A stretch of DNA of 64,000 bases from Rhodoferax sp. (GTDB taxonomy: Bacteria; Pseudomonadota; Gammaproteobacteria; Burkholderiales; Burkholderiaceae_C): positions 1-64,000 of the forward strand of contig JARLJH010000027.1 of the NCBI GenBank assembly GCA_031291305.1. The letters are read 5' to 3'. The position numbers and the translations under genes are program-made. This document shows, piece by piece, positions 8,547-17,265 of the stretch. Within the stretch, counting starts at the first letter, position 1; the number at the start of each line of letters is the position of its first letter. A model generated the notes under the pieces. It was not told the DNA's origin. It saw only the letters and a list, made by a program, of their open reading frames with translations, and ran no database searches.

Positions 8547-9670
8547 ACACCTTGCCGCGATGGGCTGATTTGGTGCTGCTACCGGTGGTGAGTCTGCTGG
8601 TGGCGTTGTTGGCGGCCGGGGCGGTGGTGGCGCTGGTTGGGCAGGACCCGTGGGAGGTGATCCAGGTGCTGGTGCACGGCGCGTTTGGCACGGCACGTGG
8701 TTTCAGCTACACCCTGTATTACGCCACCACCTTTGTGTTTACCGGGTTGGCGGTGGCGGTCGCCTTTCACGGCGGGCTGTTCAACATCGGTGGGGAAGGG
8801 CAGGCCATCATGGGCGGATTGGGCACCGGGCTGGTGGCGCTGTGGTGGTCGGCATTTTTGCCCGCCTGGCTGATGCTGCCGATCATGATGATCTCGGGTG
8901 CGCTGTTCGGCATGGCCTGGGCGGCCGTGCCAGCCTATTTACAGGCGTACCGCGGCAGCCATGTGGTGATCACCACCATCATGTTCAATTTCATCGCCAG
9001 CAGCGTGCTGGTGTACCTGTTGGTCAACCACCTGCGGCCCAAGGGCTCAATGTCGGTGGAGAGTGCCGCGTTTGCGCCCTCGGCACACCTGCCAGCCATG
9101 CATGAAGCACTGGCCTGGGTGGGTATCGACTGGCCATCCTCACCGCTGAACCTGAGTGTGCTGTTGGCGGCCTTGGCGGCCGTGGCGGTGTACCTGTTTT
9201 TATGGCGCACCCGGGCAGGTTACCGTCTGCGGGCCGTGGGATCGAGCCCGAGCGCGGCTGAATATGCGGGCATCAAGGCACGTCATCAGGTGATCATTGC
9301 CATGGGCATCTCGGGCGCACTTGCCGGGCTGGTCGGCATGAATGAGATTGCCGGTGTCAGTGGCAAGTTGATTTTGGAGTTTGTCAGCGGTGCGGGTTTC
9401 ACCGGTATTGCAGTGGCACTGATGGGGCGCAACCATCCACTGGGCATTGTGCTGGCCAGTCTGCTGTTTGGCGCGTTGTTTCAGGGGGGTGCCGAGGTGG
9501 CGTTTGAGGTGCAAGGCTTCACCCGTGACATGGTGGTGATGCTGCAAGGTTTCATCGTGCTGTTTTCCGGGGCCATGACGTATGTGATTGCGCCGCTGTT
9601 GGCGCGCGTGTTGGGCTGGGTCATGTTGCCGTTTGCGAGCCAAGCCAAAGCGGGAGTTGCCCATGGATGA
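8543..9670 (+). CDS. ABC transporter permease (nucleoside type, first subunit)
   Basis: A 375-residue inner-membrane permease of the BPD_transp_2/YufP family with about eight to ten hydrophobic segments. The typical FHGGLFNIGGEGQAIMGGLG (about 75-94) and EYAGIKARHQVIIAMGISGA near residue 240 are seen. It overlaps the ATPase gene by four bases and the next permease by eight, so the three membrane-complex genes are translationally coupled. Confidence 0.93.
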   Translation: MNTLPRWADLVLLPVVSLLVALLAAGAVVALVGQDPWEVIQVLVHGAFGTARGFSYTLYYATTFVFTGLAVAVAFHGGLFNIGGEGQAIMGGLGTGLVALWWSAFLPAWLMLPIMMISGALFGMAWAAVPAYLQAYRGSHVVITTIMFNFIASSVLVYLLVNHLRPKGSMSVESAAFAPSAHLPAMHEALAWVGIDWPSSPLNLSVLLAALAAVAVYLFLWRTRAGYRLRAVGSSPSAAEYAGIKARHQVIIAMGISGALAGLVGMNEIAGVSGKLILEFVSGAGFTGIAVALMGRNHPLGIVLASLLFGALFQGGAEVAFEVQGFTRDMVVMLQGFIVLFSGAMTYVIAPLLARVLGWVMLPFASQAKAGVAHG

Positions 9671-10631
9671 AGTCATGATCGGTTCCATGCTGGCGTCCAC
9701 CCTGCGGGTGTCCACGCCACTGATTTTTTGCGCGCTGGCTGGCCTTTTTTCAGAGCGCTCGGGCGTGGTAGACATTGGGCTGGAAGGCAAGATGCTACTG
9801 GCTGCATTTGCCGCCGGGGCTACCGGTGCGGTGTATGGCTCCACAACGCTGGCCATTCTGGCGGCCATGGCGGTGTCTGTGAGCATGTCGTGGGTCCATG
9901 GTCTGGCCTGCGTTAGCCACAGGGGCGATCAGGTTGTCTCCGGCGTTGCTATTAATATCATTGCTGCAGGCCTAACAGCAGTGCTGGGTGCAGCCTGGTT
10001 TCATCAAGGCGGGCAAACGCCGCCAGTGAGCCCGGAGGTGCGTATCACCGCCCTGATGCCATCTCTGGCCGCAGCTGTGCGTCATGGGTCGGTGCTGCCC
10101 CATGTGTTGGGCGACGGGTTGCTGGGGCACAACGCGCTGGTGTACCTGGCGCTGGTGCTGGTGCCATTGGTCTGGTGGGGCGTGTTCAGGACGCGTTTCG
10201 GTTTGCGCCTGCGTGCTGTCGGTGAAAACCCGCAGATGGTGGATGCCGCAGGTGTGTCCGTCATGCGTCTGCGCTACATCGCCTTGACACTGAACGGCAT
10301 GTTGTGCGGTCTGGCGGGTAGTTATCTGGTGCTGGCGCTGAGCGCCAGCTTCTCACCCAACATGACGGCTGGCCGCGGTTTCATGGCGCTGGCGGCGTTG
10401 ATTTTTGGGCGCTGGCATCCGTTTCGTGCCTTGGGGGCTTGCCTGCTGTTCGGTTTTCTGGATGCTGCCGCGATTCGTTTGCAAGGGGTGCAACTGCCCG
10501 GTATTGGCGAGGTACCCGTGCAGGCTATCCAGGCGCTGCCTTATCTGCTGACCGTGGTGCTGCTGGCGGGCTTCATCGGCAAGTCCGTGGCGCCCAAGGC
10601 GTTGGGTATTCCATACAGCAAGGAGCGTTGA
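9663..10631 (+). CDS. ABC transporter permease (nucleoside type, second subunit)
   Basis: A 322-residue permease of the YufQ kind, partner of the preceding gene. I place the start at the ATG of MDEVMIGSMLASTL (9663), which overlaps the upstream permease by eight bases; an open frame extends back to 9588 but inside the preceding coding sequence. Seen: SERSGVVDIGLEGKMLL near the N-terminus and RLRAVGENPQMVDAAGVSV about two thirds along. It closes the transporter operon and is convergent with mnmC. Confidence 0.93.
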   Translation: MDEVMIGSMLASTLRVSTPLIFCALAGLFSERSGVVDIGLEGKMLLAAFAAGATGAVYGSTTLAILAAMAVSVSMSWVHGLACVSHRGDQVVSGVAINIIAAGLTAVLGAAWFHQGGQTPPVSPEVRITALMPSLAAAVRHGSVLPHVLGDGLLGHNALVYLALVLVPLVWWGVFRTRFGLRLRAVGENPQMVDAAGVSVMRLRYIALTLNGMLCGLAGSYLVLALSASFSPNMTAGRGFMALAALIFGRWHPFRALGACLLFGFLDAAAIRLQGVQLPGIGEVPVQAIQALPYLLTVVLLAGFIGKSVAPKALGIPYSKER

Positions 10632-10657
10632 GAGTTTGCTCGGGCCGGTGATGGTGT

Positions 10658-12505
10658 CTAGCCGCGCAGGGCGTTGAGCGCTTTGGCCAGGCGGGCTTCC
10701 ACCGGCAAGGGTTCCGCGTTCATGCGCGCGGCCAGAAGCTCTGCGCACAGCACCGAAAAGCTCAATCCCCTGGAGCCCAATCCGGCGCACGACCACAAAC
10801 TGGGGCTATCGCTGTCATCAAGAGGGCCGACCAAGGGCAAGCGGTCCGTCGTGATGCAGCGTGTGCCTTTCCAGGTGTGCAGCGCGTTAGACGCAAAGGT
10901 GGGTGCCAAATGGGCGGACAAGACGGGAAGCAGCTCCTGTAAGTGTTCGAAGTTACGGTGGTGATTTTCTTCGTCGCTGCGCTCGACATGGTGATCCGGC
11001 TGGTAGGTTGCCCCCATGAACCAGGCCGCCCCTTGAGGTGTGGGAATGTGCGGCACCATGCTGCTGAAGCCATTGACTGGAAAGGGCGCAAAGGCATCAC
11101 TGGCCACTGCTGACTCGTCATGCAGCGCCCAACTCATCAACCCTCGCATGCCCTGCATGGCAGGAATTTGCTTCAATGACGCCGCCAAGTCGGCGTTGTG
11201 CTGTGCCATGGTGTCCAGTAGGCGGCTGGCGCCACAGGCATTGGCAAAAACGACGCGCTCGGCGCTGCACAACAGCTTGTCGCTGGCGTCGTGCAAGTGC
11301 CAGAGCTCGCCGTCTTGCTGCAAATGGTCGACTTCGGCACCGCCTTGAAAAGTGACTCCCGGCTGGTTCAGCCAAGCCTGCACCAATGCGGCAGGTTTGA
11401 TCCAGGCGCCACACGGGTGCCACAGGCCGGGCCCCGGATCTTCACCATCATGGCCGTTGGGGTTGTTTCTGTGGGGGGCTGACCAGCCCAGGCCTTCACT
11501 TGGCCAGTTGCCGGGTAATTGGGGTGTGCCACCCACTTGGCGCTCAAGCACGCCACCCGAACCCCATTGCGTACCTTCTTGCAGGTGTTGCCGGGCTTGC
11601 TGCAACATCAGGCGAACGCCAGCGCGCGACAGGCGCGACAACAGGCAGTCATCGCTGGAGGTGTGCGGCACCACCAGACCCACCGGCAAACCCGATGCAC
11701 CGGCCGCAGGTGCATCGGCGGCATCCAGTACTTGAACCTGCCATCCGCGTCGTGCCAATGAAGCGGCCACGCTGGCGCCCGCCAAGCCAGCGCCAATCAC
11801 TGCACAGCGTTGCGCTGGCAAGGCCATCGAGATCGTTTGGCGGGTGGTTTTGAGCATCCAGGATGGGGTATACCAGGCTTGTAATTCCATGCAGGCATCG
11901 CCGATAGCAGCTTCGTTGTCGTCGCTGACAACAAAGCCGCAGGCACGCAGCGCGTCTTGCCAATGGCTGGAAGGGGTGTTTGAAGGCCAATGGCCGTGTA
12001 GTCTGGCGCCACGCTTGCAGCAGCGCGCCAATGCCTTGATGACCCACAGTTCGTTGTGGTCTGCAGCACCTGGAAAAGTGTCGTCACCGGGTAAAAAAAT
12101 GACTTCGTCGGCAAGAAATTGCTGCTGTCGCAGTGACTGCATGGGGTCGCCCACGCACAACGTCAAGCTGACCTGGCCGTCAGCCAGTAAAAAGCGATGG
12201 AATCCAGGGAGTAGTCCAAACCAATGCTCGCCGAGTTTGGATGCCAGGTCCAGCAGGTGGGCTTCGCCATCGCAGGTCGGAACGAGTTCTGCGCGCGTTG
12301 GGGCATGCTGACAAAGGGCCACGTAGTGCAGCATCTGCGGGCGTCGCGTGTCCTGTAGCCAGGTGTGCCAACGCCGTAGAAATGCTTGTCCGTTGTGAAA
12401 GCTGGTGTCCAGAATGCGCCAGCTTGGCAAGCCGGACCAGTCGGCGGCATCCGGATTACCAAGCACAGTGCCTGCCCCAGGCAACTGTGCGGGTGGCAGG
12501 ATCAC
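10658..12505 (-). CDS. mnmC: Bifunctional tRNA (mnm5s2U34) methyltransferase / FAD-dependent cmnm5U oxidoreductase
   Basis: A 615-residue fused MnmC that finishes the wobble uridine modification mnm5s2U34 in several tRNAs. The N-terminal half (about 1-235) is the SAM methyltransferase part ([32 protein letters not shown]). The C-terminal half starts with the FAD motif [20 protein letters not shown] (about 237-256) and has [12 protein letters not shown] and, near the end, [12 protein letters not shown]. Full length for the fusion. The start overlaps the end of the iron-trafficking gene by four bases, so the two are coupled. Confidence 0.94.
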   Translation of the reverse strand: MILPPAQLPGAGTVLGNPDAADWSGLPSWRILDTSFHNGQAFLRRWHTWLQDTRRPQMLHYVALCQHAPTRAELVPTCDGEAHLLDLASKLGEHWFGLLPGFHRFLLADGQVSLTLCVGDPMQSLRQQQFLADEVIFLPGDDTFPGAADHNELWVIKALARCCKRGARLHGHWPSNTPSSHWQDALRACGFVVSDDNEAAIGDACMELQAWYTPSWMLKTTRQTISMALPAQRCAVIGAGLAGASVAASLARRGWQVQVLDAADAPAAGASGLPVGLVVPHTSSDDCLLSRLSRAGVRLMLQQARQHLQEGTQWGSGGVLERQVGGTPQLPGNWPSEGLGWSAPHRNNPNGHDGEDPGPGLWHPCGAWIKPAALVQAWLNQPGVTFQGGAEVDHLQQDGELWHLHDASDKLLCSAERVVFANACGASRLLDTMAQHNADLAASLKQIPAMQGMRGLMSWALHDESAVASDAFAPFPVNGFSSMVPHIPTPQGAAWFMGATYQPDHHVERSDEENHHRNFEHLQELLPVLSAHLAPTFASNALHTWKGTRCITTDRLPLVGPLDDSDSPSLWSCAGLGSRGLSFSVLCAELLAARMNAEPLPVEARLAKALNALRG

Positions 12506-12774
12506 GCCTTCGGCGGCACGTAACCTTGCGCAGCGTCCGCACCTTCACCAAAAAAGTGGTTTTCCATCTGCCGGGCCAGATATTGGCGCGCTCTGGCGTC
12601 AGCCAGGTTCAAGCGGTTTTCGTTGACCAGCATGGTTTGGTGGCGCAGCCACTCTGCCCAGGCCTGTTTGCTGACGTTTTCCCAAAGCCGTTTTCCCAGC
12701 TCACCGGGGTAGGGTGGGAAGTCCAGTCCTTCAGCCTCGATGCCCAATTTGATGCATTTCACGGTGCGCGCCAT
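12502..12774 (-). CDS. Probable Fe(2+)-trafficking protein (YggX family)
   Basis: A 90-residue member of the YggX family, small cytosolic proteins linked to iron handling and protection of Fe-S clusters from oxidants. Seen: the N-terminal [10 protein letters not shown] with the conserved Cys, [15 protein letters not shown], and [16 protein letters not shown]. Complete length. It is the first gene of a two-gene unit with mnmC (4-base overlap). Confidence 0.95.
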   Translation of the reverse strand: MARTVKCIKLGIEAEGLDFPPYPGELGKRLWENVSKQAWAEWLRHQTMLVNENRLNLADARARQYLARQMENHFFGEGADAAQGYVPPKA

Positions 12775-12859
12775 GGTTTACCTTCTGTCTGTTCTGTCAA
12801 AACCTTGGACTTTAGCAATGTTTTCGCACCGAGCGTGCACTGAAGTAAAATCTGGCCCT

Positions 12860-13117
12860 ATGGCAAAAGCAGATACCAAAACCAAAATCGTGGCCGATGG
12901 CCTGCGTTACAAATCCAAAGTGTCCGGTTCTCCGTTCACGGCGGCTACCTCCTTTGGAGCTGCCACCATGTCGTGCTTCCTATGTGGCAAGCACCGGGCC
13001 CGATCCCAGATGGTTTCCAAAAAAATTCTGGGCAAATCGCAGGCGGTTTGTTCACCGTCCTGCAAGGCTCTCGATCAGATGCTCGAAGAAGCCAACAAAA
13101 AGCCATCCGCAGATTGA
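12860..13117 (+). CDS. Small conserved protein with two cysteine pairs
   Basis: An 85-residue protein whose function I do not recognise, though I believe similar short proteins occur in related Burkholderiales. It has Cys39 and Cys42 (CFLC) and Cys64 and Cys68 (CSPSC), a spacing that could bind zinc, and a basic middle (KHRARSQMVSKKILGK). The ATG at 12860 is chosen because upstream residues in this frame lie in the promoter region of the divergent gene and look non-coding. Its TGA overlaps the dsbB ATG (TGATG), so it is coupled to dsbB. Confidence 0.8.
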   Translation: MAKADTKTKIVADGLRYKSKVSGSPFTAATSFGAATMSCFLCGKHRARSQMVSKKILGKSQAVCSPSCKALDQMLEEANKKPSAD

Positions 13118-13635
13118 TGTTTTCCGTGTTGTTCGCCACGTTGAACGGCGCTCCTCGGCGCGTATTTCTGGCGCTTGGCATCATTTGTTTTGGCATGCTG
13201 GGTTTCGGCTTGTATCTACAGATATTTGCCGGGCTTAACCCTTGCCCCATGTGTATTGTGCAACGGTATGCTCTTATTTATGTAGCTGTTGTCGCTTTAT
13301 TGACAGGGGCTGGGCGCAGAAAAGGCATTCATTTTTTAGGCTCACTCCTGATTCTCTTGGGCGCCGGATTTGGCGCCTTTGTTGCAGCGCGGCAGAGTTG
13401 GCTGCAGTGGTACCCGCCCGAGGTGGCCACCTGCGGACGGGATTTTTACGGCATGATCGAAAATTTCCCATTAAACCGTGTCATACCCATGATCTTCCGA
13501 GGCAGCGGTGATTGTGCTGCGGTGGACTGGCGGTTTCTGGGAGGCTCACTGGCCAACTGGTCTTTTCTCGCCTTTAGCCTGATCGGCGTGCTGGCCGTGC
13601 TGATGCTCTGGCGCATCGGCCGTAAAGCACGCTGA
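13117..13635 (+). CDS. dsbB: Disulfide bond formation protein B
   Basis: A 172-residue four-helix inner-membrane protein that reoxidises DsbA and passes electrons to quinone. Seen: the first periplasmic pair Cys43-x2-Cys46 (NPCPMCIVQR), the second pair Cys106 and Cys133, and four hydrophobic helices. The start overlaps the upstream stop by one base. The second helix (about residues 52-70, LIYVAVVALLTGAG) coincides with a copy of the dispersed element read in frame. Confidence 0.95.
   Translation: MFSVLFATLNGAPRRVFLALGIICFGMLGFGLYLQIFAGLNPCPMCIVQRYALIYVAVVALLTGAGRRKGIHFLGSLLILLGAGFGAFVAARQSWLQWYPPEVATCGRDFYGMIENFPLNRVIPMIFRGSGDCAAVDWRFLGGSLANWSFLAFSLIGVLAVLMLWRIGRKAR
13271..13325. repeat. Dispersed element, copy 5, in frame inside dsbB
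   Basis: Minus-strand reading: CCAGCCCCTGTCAATAAAGC, GACAACAGCTAC. It follows the element consensus with a few changes and encodes part of the second transmembrane helix of DsbB. Less certain than the intergenic copies because coding selection could mimic some matches. Confidence 0.6.
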
Positions 13636-13646
13636 AGCCTCTACGC

Positions 13647-14840
13647 TCACAGTACAAAACTGTTGGGGCGTTCTCCACGCTCGTACACCACATGGGCCCG
13701 GCCGACCAACAAAGTGTCGAGCGAGCCGATGTTTGCCAACTCCTTGTTGCTGTACGGCAATTTGTGCAGCACGTAACGCATGGCGTTCAGCCGCGCCCGC
13801 TTCTTGCAGTCTGACTTGATCACCGTCCAGGGCGCATCGGCCGTGTCGGTTTCGAAAAACATGGCCTCCTTGGCTTTGGTGTAGTCGTCCCACTTGTCCA
13901 GCGACGCCAAGTCAATCGGGCTGAGTTTCCATTGTTTGAGGGGGTGTAGCTCTCGCTCTTTGAAGCGTCTGCGCTGCTCTTTGCGGCTGACCGAAAACCA
14001 GAACTTGATCAGATGGACACCGCTTTGCACCAATTGGCGCTCGAACAGTGGTGCCTGGTGAATGAACTGTTGGTACTCCTGTTCCGAGCAGAATCCCATC
14101 ACCCGCTCGACGCCGGCACGGTTGTACCAAGAGCGGTCAAACAGAACAATTTCGCCCGCAGTGGGTAGGTGTTGTACATAGCGCTGGAAATACCACTGCC
14201 CGCGCTCTGACTCGGTAGGCTTTTCCAGAGCCACCACACGTGCACCGCGCGGATTCATGTGTTCCATGAAGCGGCGGATGGTGCCACCTTTGCCCGCCGC
14301 GTCACGCCCTTCAAACAGAATCACAATACGCTGGCCGGTTTCTTTGGCCCAGCTTTGCAGCTTGAGCAATTCCACCTGGAGCTTGTATTTTTCAGCTTCA
14401 TAGCGCCTGCGCGACATCAGGTTTTTGTAGGGGTAGCCGCCGCTGCGCCAATCGGCAGACAGTTCGTCGTCAGGCTTGGTGGCAGGACCATTCGGATTGA
14501 CCTGGGTGCCTAATAACATCTGCCGCACGGCATCAATGTCATCTTGCGAACTGCCAGCAAGCAAGGTGCGCAGGGCATCTGCCTTGTCGGTGGCGTGGGT
14601 TAGAACATCTTTGACTGCATTTTGTTGACTACCTTGCGCTGCGTCCAGGCTGGCGCGCACGGTCCGCCGACTGACGCCAGCGGTGGTTTTGGCACCTGTG
14701 GTGTCGCCCAGTGAAGCGCGGCGTGTGCCTGTTGCAGCCCGCTTTCTCGAAGGGCGCTGCGTGACGGGTTGGGTGGATAACGTGGCGGCAGAGGCAGCAG
14801 CAATGTTTGAAGGGGCTTGTGATTTTTCGGTGTCGGCCAT
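13647..14840 (-). CDS. Polyphosphate kinase 2
   Basis: A PPK2-family nucleoside phosphate/polyphosphate phosphotransferase of about 397 residues. Seen: Walker A GRDAAGKGGTIRRF, EKPTESERGQWYFQRYV, the Walker B-like LFDRSWYNRAGVERVMGF and the lid region with VSRKEQRRRFKERE. The first 130 residues or so are low-complexity (Ala, Thr, Ser, Arg) and are probably flexible. I use the ATG at 14840 (MADTEKSQ); a TTG ten codons further upstream is also possible. PPK2 class, and so direction of the reaction, is not settled from sequence. It is convergent with dsbB. Confidence 0.92.
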   Translation of the reverse strand: MADTEKSQAPSNIAAASAATLSTQPVTQRPSRKRAATGTRRASLGDTTGAKTTAGVSRRTVRASLDAAQGSQQNAVKDVLTHATDKADALRTLLAGSSQDDIDAVRQMLLGTQVNPNGPATKPDDELSADWRSGGYPYKNLMSRRRYEAEKYKLQVELLKLQSWAKETGQRIVILFEGRDAAGKGGTIRRFMEHMNPRGARVVALEKPTESERGQWYFQRYVQHLPTAGEIVLFDRSWYNRAGVERVMGFCSEQEYQQFIHQAPLFERQLVQSGVHLIKFWFSVSRKEQRRRFKERELHPLKQWKLSPIDLASLDKWDDYTKAKEAMFFETDTADAPWTVIKSDCKKRARLNAMRYVLHKLPYSNKELANIGSLDTLLVGRAHVVYERGERPNSFVL

Positions 14841-14934
14841 GGCTAGTTTGCTCGATTTTGGGAGATTCAATCCAGAACGAACCTTGCCGCAAAATCATAG
14901 GGGTGTCAATCACCCCCAGAGCTGGCAACCGCGC

Positions 14935-15639
14935 TCACAAAGGCAGACTGTCAAAACCTTCATAAGCTTTTTTCAGCCAGGATTTGACACGTTGGCGCTC
15001 CAGTAGGCCCAGCGAGTCCTCTTGCGTTTTGGTGTGAACGGCGGCCCAGAAGCTGACGTTTTGCCGGTCAATTTTGCGCATGCTGGCCTCATGCAGTGCG
15101 GGCAGGGTGATGACCCGCGCGCCCAGTGACATCGCTTTTTCAAACGCTGCAGAGCTATCGAGTTGCGAAAAATCAGTGCCACGACCCAGGTTTTTTACCA
15201 CAAAGTAGTTCGGCCCGTTCTCATAGGTATTGAGCAGGCGGCCCAGCAACTCAACCGAATCTTTGCCAGCGTCGGCCACATGCCAGAAGTTGACCGCGAT
15301 GCCCATATCTGCCAGCACGGCAAACACGTCAGAGTCCTTGATCCAGCGCGCCAGCGGGGCGGCAGTTTGTGCAGCCAGATCGACGATGACGCGGGGAGTG
15401 ACACCCGATGGATCGGCGTCTTCAAACGCACCCGCAATAGAGTCAAGGCCTTCGTAGCTGTCAACCACCACTGGGCTGGCGTAATCGGCATAAAAACGGG
15501 TGAACGATGTGTGCGAGCGGTCCGTGTCAAAACCAACGAAGGGTTGTTCCTTGTCAATGAAATATTGCGCCAGCAGGCGCGACACCACAGATTTGCCGAC
15601 ACCACCTTTTTCACCGCCGATGAAATTGAGAGAACTCAT
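14935..15639 (-). CDS. MinD/ParA-like P-loop ATPase, orphan
   Basis: A 234-residue protein with a deviant Walker A (GGEKGGVGKS, about 7-16) at the N-terminus and VIVDLAAQTAAPLARW as the second nucleotide motif, typical of the SIMIBI/ParA-MinD class. The ATG at 15639 has AGGAAA in front and fits the family; the frame extends upstream to 15699 without such support. No ParB, parS-like array or partition partner is visible nearby, so it is probably not chromosome partitioning. Plasmid mobilisation-type relatives exist in this class. Role unknown. Confidence 0.8.
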   Translation of the reverse strand: MSSLNFIGGEKGGVGKSVVSRLLAQYFIDKEQPFVGFDTDRSHTSFTRFYADYASPVVVDSYEGLDSIAGAFEDADPSGVTPRVIVDLAAQTAAPLARWIKDSDVFAVLADMGIAVNFWHVADAGKDSVELLGRLLNTYENGPNYFVVKNLGRGTDFSQLDSSAAFEKAMSLGARVITLPALHEASMRKIDRQNVSFWAAVHTKTQEDSLGLLERQRVKSWLKKAYEGFDSLPL

Positions 15640-15733
15640 TGAAATTTCCTGTTGTGTTGAATGAAAAGAACGCTTGGGAACTTCATGTCTGCTAAGCAAG
15701 ACTCGTGCGCGTTATGCCATAAGAGCGACAGCG

Positions 15734-17083
15734 TCAGCCAATCTTTTTGACCAGCACCTGACTCTTGCGGTCCCAGTTGTATTTGCGTTTGCGTGCGTCT
15801 GGCAACCAGTCCGGGTCCACATGCTCAAAGCCGCGTTTAATGAACCAATGCATGGTTCTCGTGGTCAGCACAAAAATGCTTTCCAGCCCAGCCAGTTTGG
15901 CGCGCTGCTCAATGCGTTTCAAAACGCGTTCGCCATCGCCCTGGCCTTGCACATCGGGTGATACGGTGAGTGCAGCCATCTCGGCGGTGCGCGCTTCAGG
16001 GTAGGCGTAAAGCGCAGCGCAGGCAAAAATCACCCCGTCGTGCTCGATCACCGTGTACAGGCCCACGTCGCGCTCGATTTCGGTGCGGCTGCGTTTGACC
16101 AGCGTGCCGTCTTTCTCAAACGGCTCAATCAATTGCAAGATGCCGCCGACATCGTCCACCGACGCTTCGCGCAGGCTTTCCAACTTTTCGTCCACCACCA
16201 TGGTGCCGATGCCGTCGTGCACATACACCTCCAGCAATATCGAGCCGTCCACCGCAAAGGGAATGATGTGGCTGCGCTCGACGCCGCTTTTGCAGGCCTT
16301 CACGCAATGCTGCAGGTAGAACGCGATGTCGCTGGGTTTGTTGGCCTCGGGGAGTTGGCGCAGCAGCTTTTCAGCCGTGTCCAGCGGCAGCTCAGTATCA
16401 ATGGGGTTGTCTTCGCTCACCGGCTGATGGATATCGGTGGCGATGCCGGGCACTTCGGTGACAAAAATCAGCTTGTCGGCCTGCAACGCCGTGGCCACTG
16501 ATGTGGCGACTTCTTCCATGGTCAGGTTGAAGGCCTCGCCAGTGGGCGAAAACCCAAACGGCGACATCAGCACCAGCGCCCCCATGTCAAGCGAACGGGT
16601 GATGCCCGCTGTGTCAATCTTGCGCACCACACCAGAATGCTGAAAGTCCACACCGTCAACAATGCCCACGGGCCGTGCCGTCAGAAAATTTCCTGAGATC
16701 ACCCGCACCGTGGCACCGGCCATGGGTGTGTTGGGCAAGCCCTGGCTGAAAGCGGCTTCAATTTCATAGCGCAACTGCCCGGCGGCCTCTTGCGCGCAGT
16801 CCAGTGCTACCTCGTCGGTGATACGTATGCCCTTGAAGTAACGCGGTGTGTGGCCCTTGGCGGCGAGTTGCTCGTTCACCTGTGGCCGAAAACCGTGCAC
16901 CAGCACGATCTGGACCCCCATGCTTTGAATCAGCGCCAGGTCTTGCGCCAGATTGGGTAATTTGCCTGCTGCGATGGCCTCGCCACATACCCCAACCACA
17001 AAGGTCTGGTGGCGAAACTTGTGGATGTATGGTGCCACCGACCGAAACCAGGGGACGAAGGTGAAATTGAAAGGCAGGGTCAT
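15734..17083 (-). CDS. argA: Amino-acid N-acetyltransferase (N-acetylglutamate synthase)
   Basis: A 449-residue ArgA that makes N-acetylglutamate, the first step of arginine synthesis. The N-terminal amino-acid-kinase-like domain (about 20-285) includes HQTFVVGVCGEAI and IVLVHGFRPQVNEQL and is the usual arginine-feedback module; the C-terminal GNAT domain (about 300-449) includes VSPDVQGQGDGERVLKRIE. The ATG at 17083 matches the family start; the frame runs back to 17218 without homology. argF and argD lie 18 kb away, so the pathway is scattered. Confidence 0.94.
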   Translation of the reverse strand: MTLPFNFTFVPWFRSVAPYIHKFRHQTFVVGVCGEAIAAGKLPNLAQDLALIQSMGVQIVLVHGFRPQVNEQLAAKGHTPRYFKGIRITDEVALDCAQEAAGQLRYEIEAAFSQGLPNTPMAGATVRVISGNFLTARPVGIVDGVDFQHSGVVRKIDTAGITRSLDMGALVLMSPFGFSPTGEAFNLTMEEVATSVATALQADKLIFVTEVPGIATDIHQPVSEDNPIDTELPLDTAEKLLRQLPEANKPSDIAFYLQHCVKACKSGVERSHIIPFAVDGSILLEVYVHDGIGTMVVDEKLESLREASVDDVGGILQLIEPFEKDGTLVKRSRTEIERDVGLYTVIEHDGVIFACAALYAYPEARTAEMAALTVSPDVQGQGDGERVLKRIEQRAKLAGLESIFVLTTRTMHWFIKRGFEHVDPDWLPDARKRKYNWDRKSQVLVKKIG

Positions 17084-17265
17084 GGGGTAGGCAGCAGGTG
17101 CAGATGTTTTGGGGATCGGGGTGAAAAAAGTGGCGCTCAACAGGTGGCGCAACGCAACCTCTCTATTTTGCAGCACGCAGGCGCGTGCCTCTGCATGGAA
17201 AAGTGTTGCGCTGCCCAAGTTTTGCGACAGAGTTGAGGCCGACAGGGCCGATTAACGCCTGGACG

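Noticed and set aside
6918..8696. A 592-codon open frame on the minus strand opposite the ABC ATPase and permease
   Set aside because: It mirrors a GC-rich gene with clear ATPase motifs, is rich in His, Gln and Arg as antisense frames are, and has no recognisable domain.
14935..15639. Reading the MinD/ParA-like gene as chromosome partition parA
   Set aside because: No parB or parS-like sites nearby, and the protein lacks clear ParA-specific sequence.
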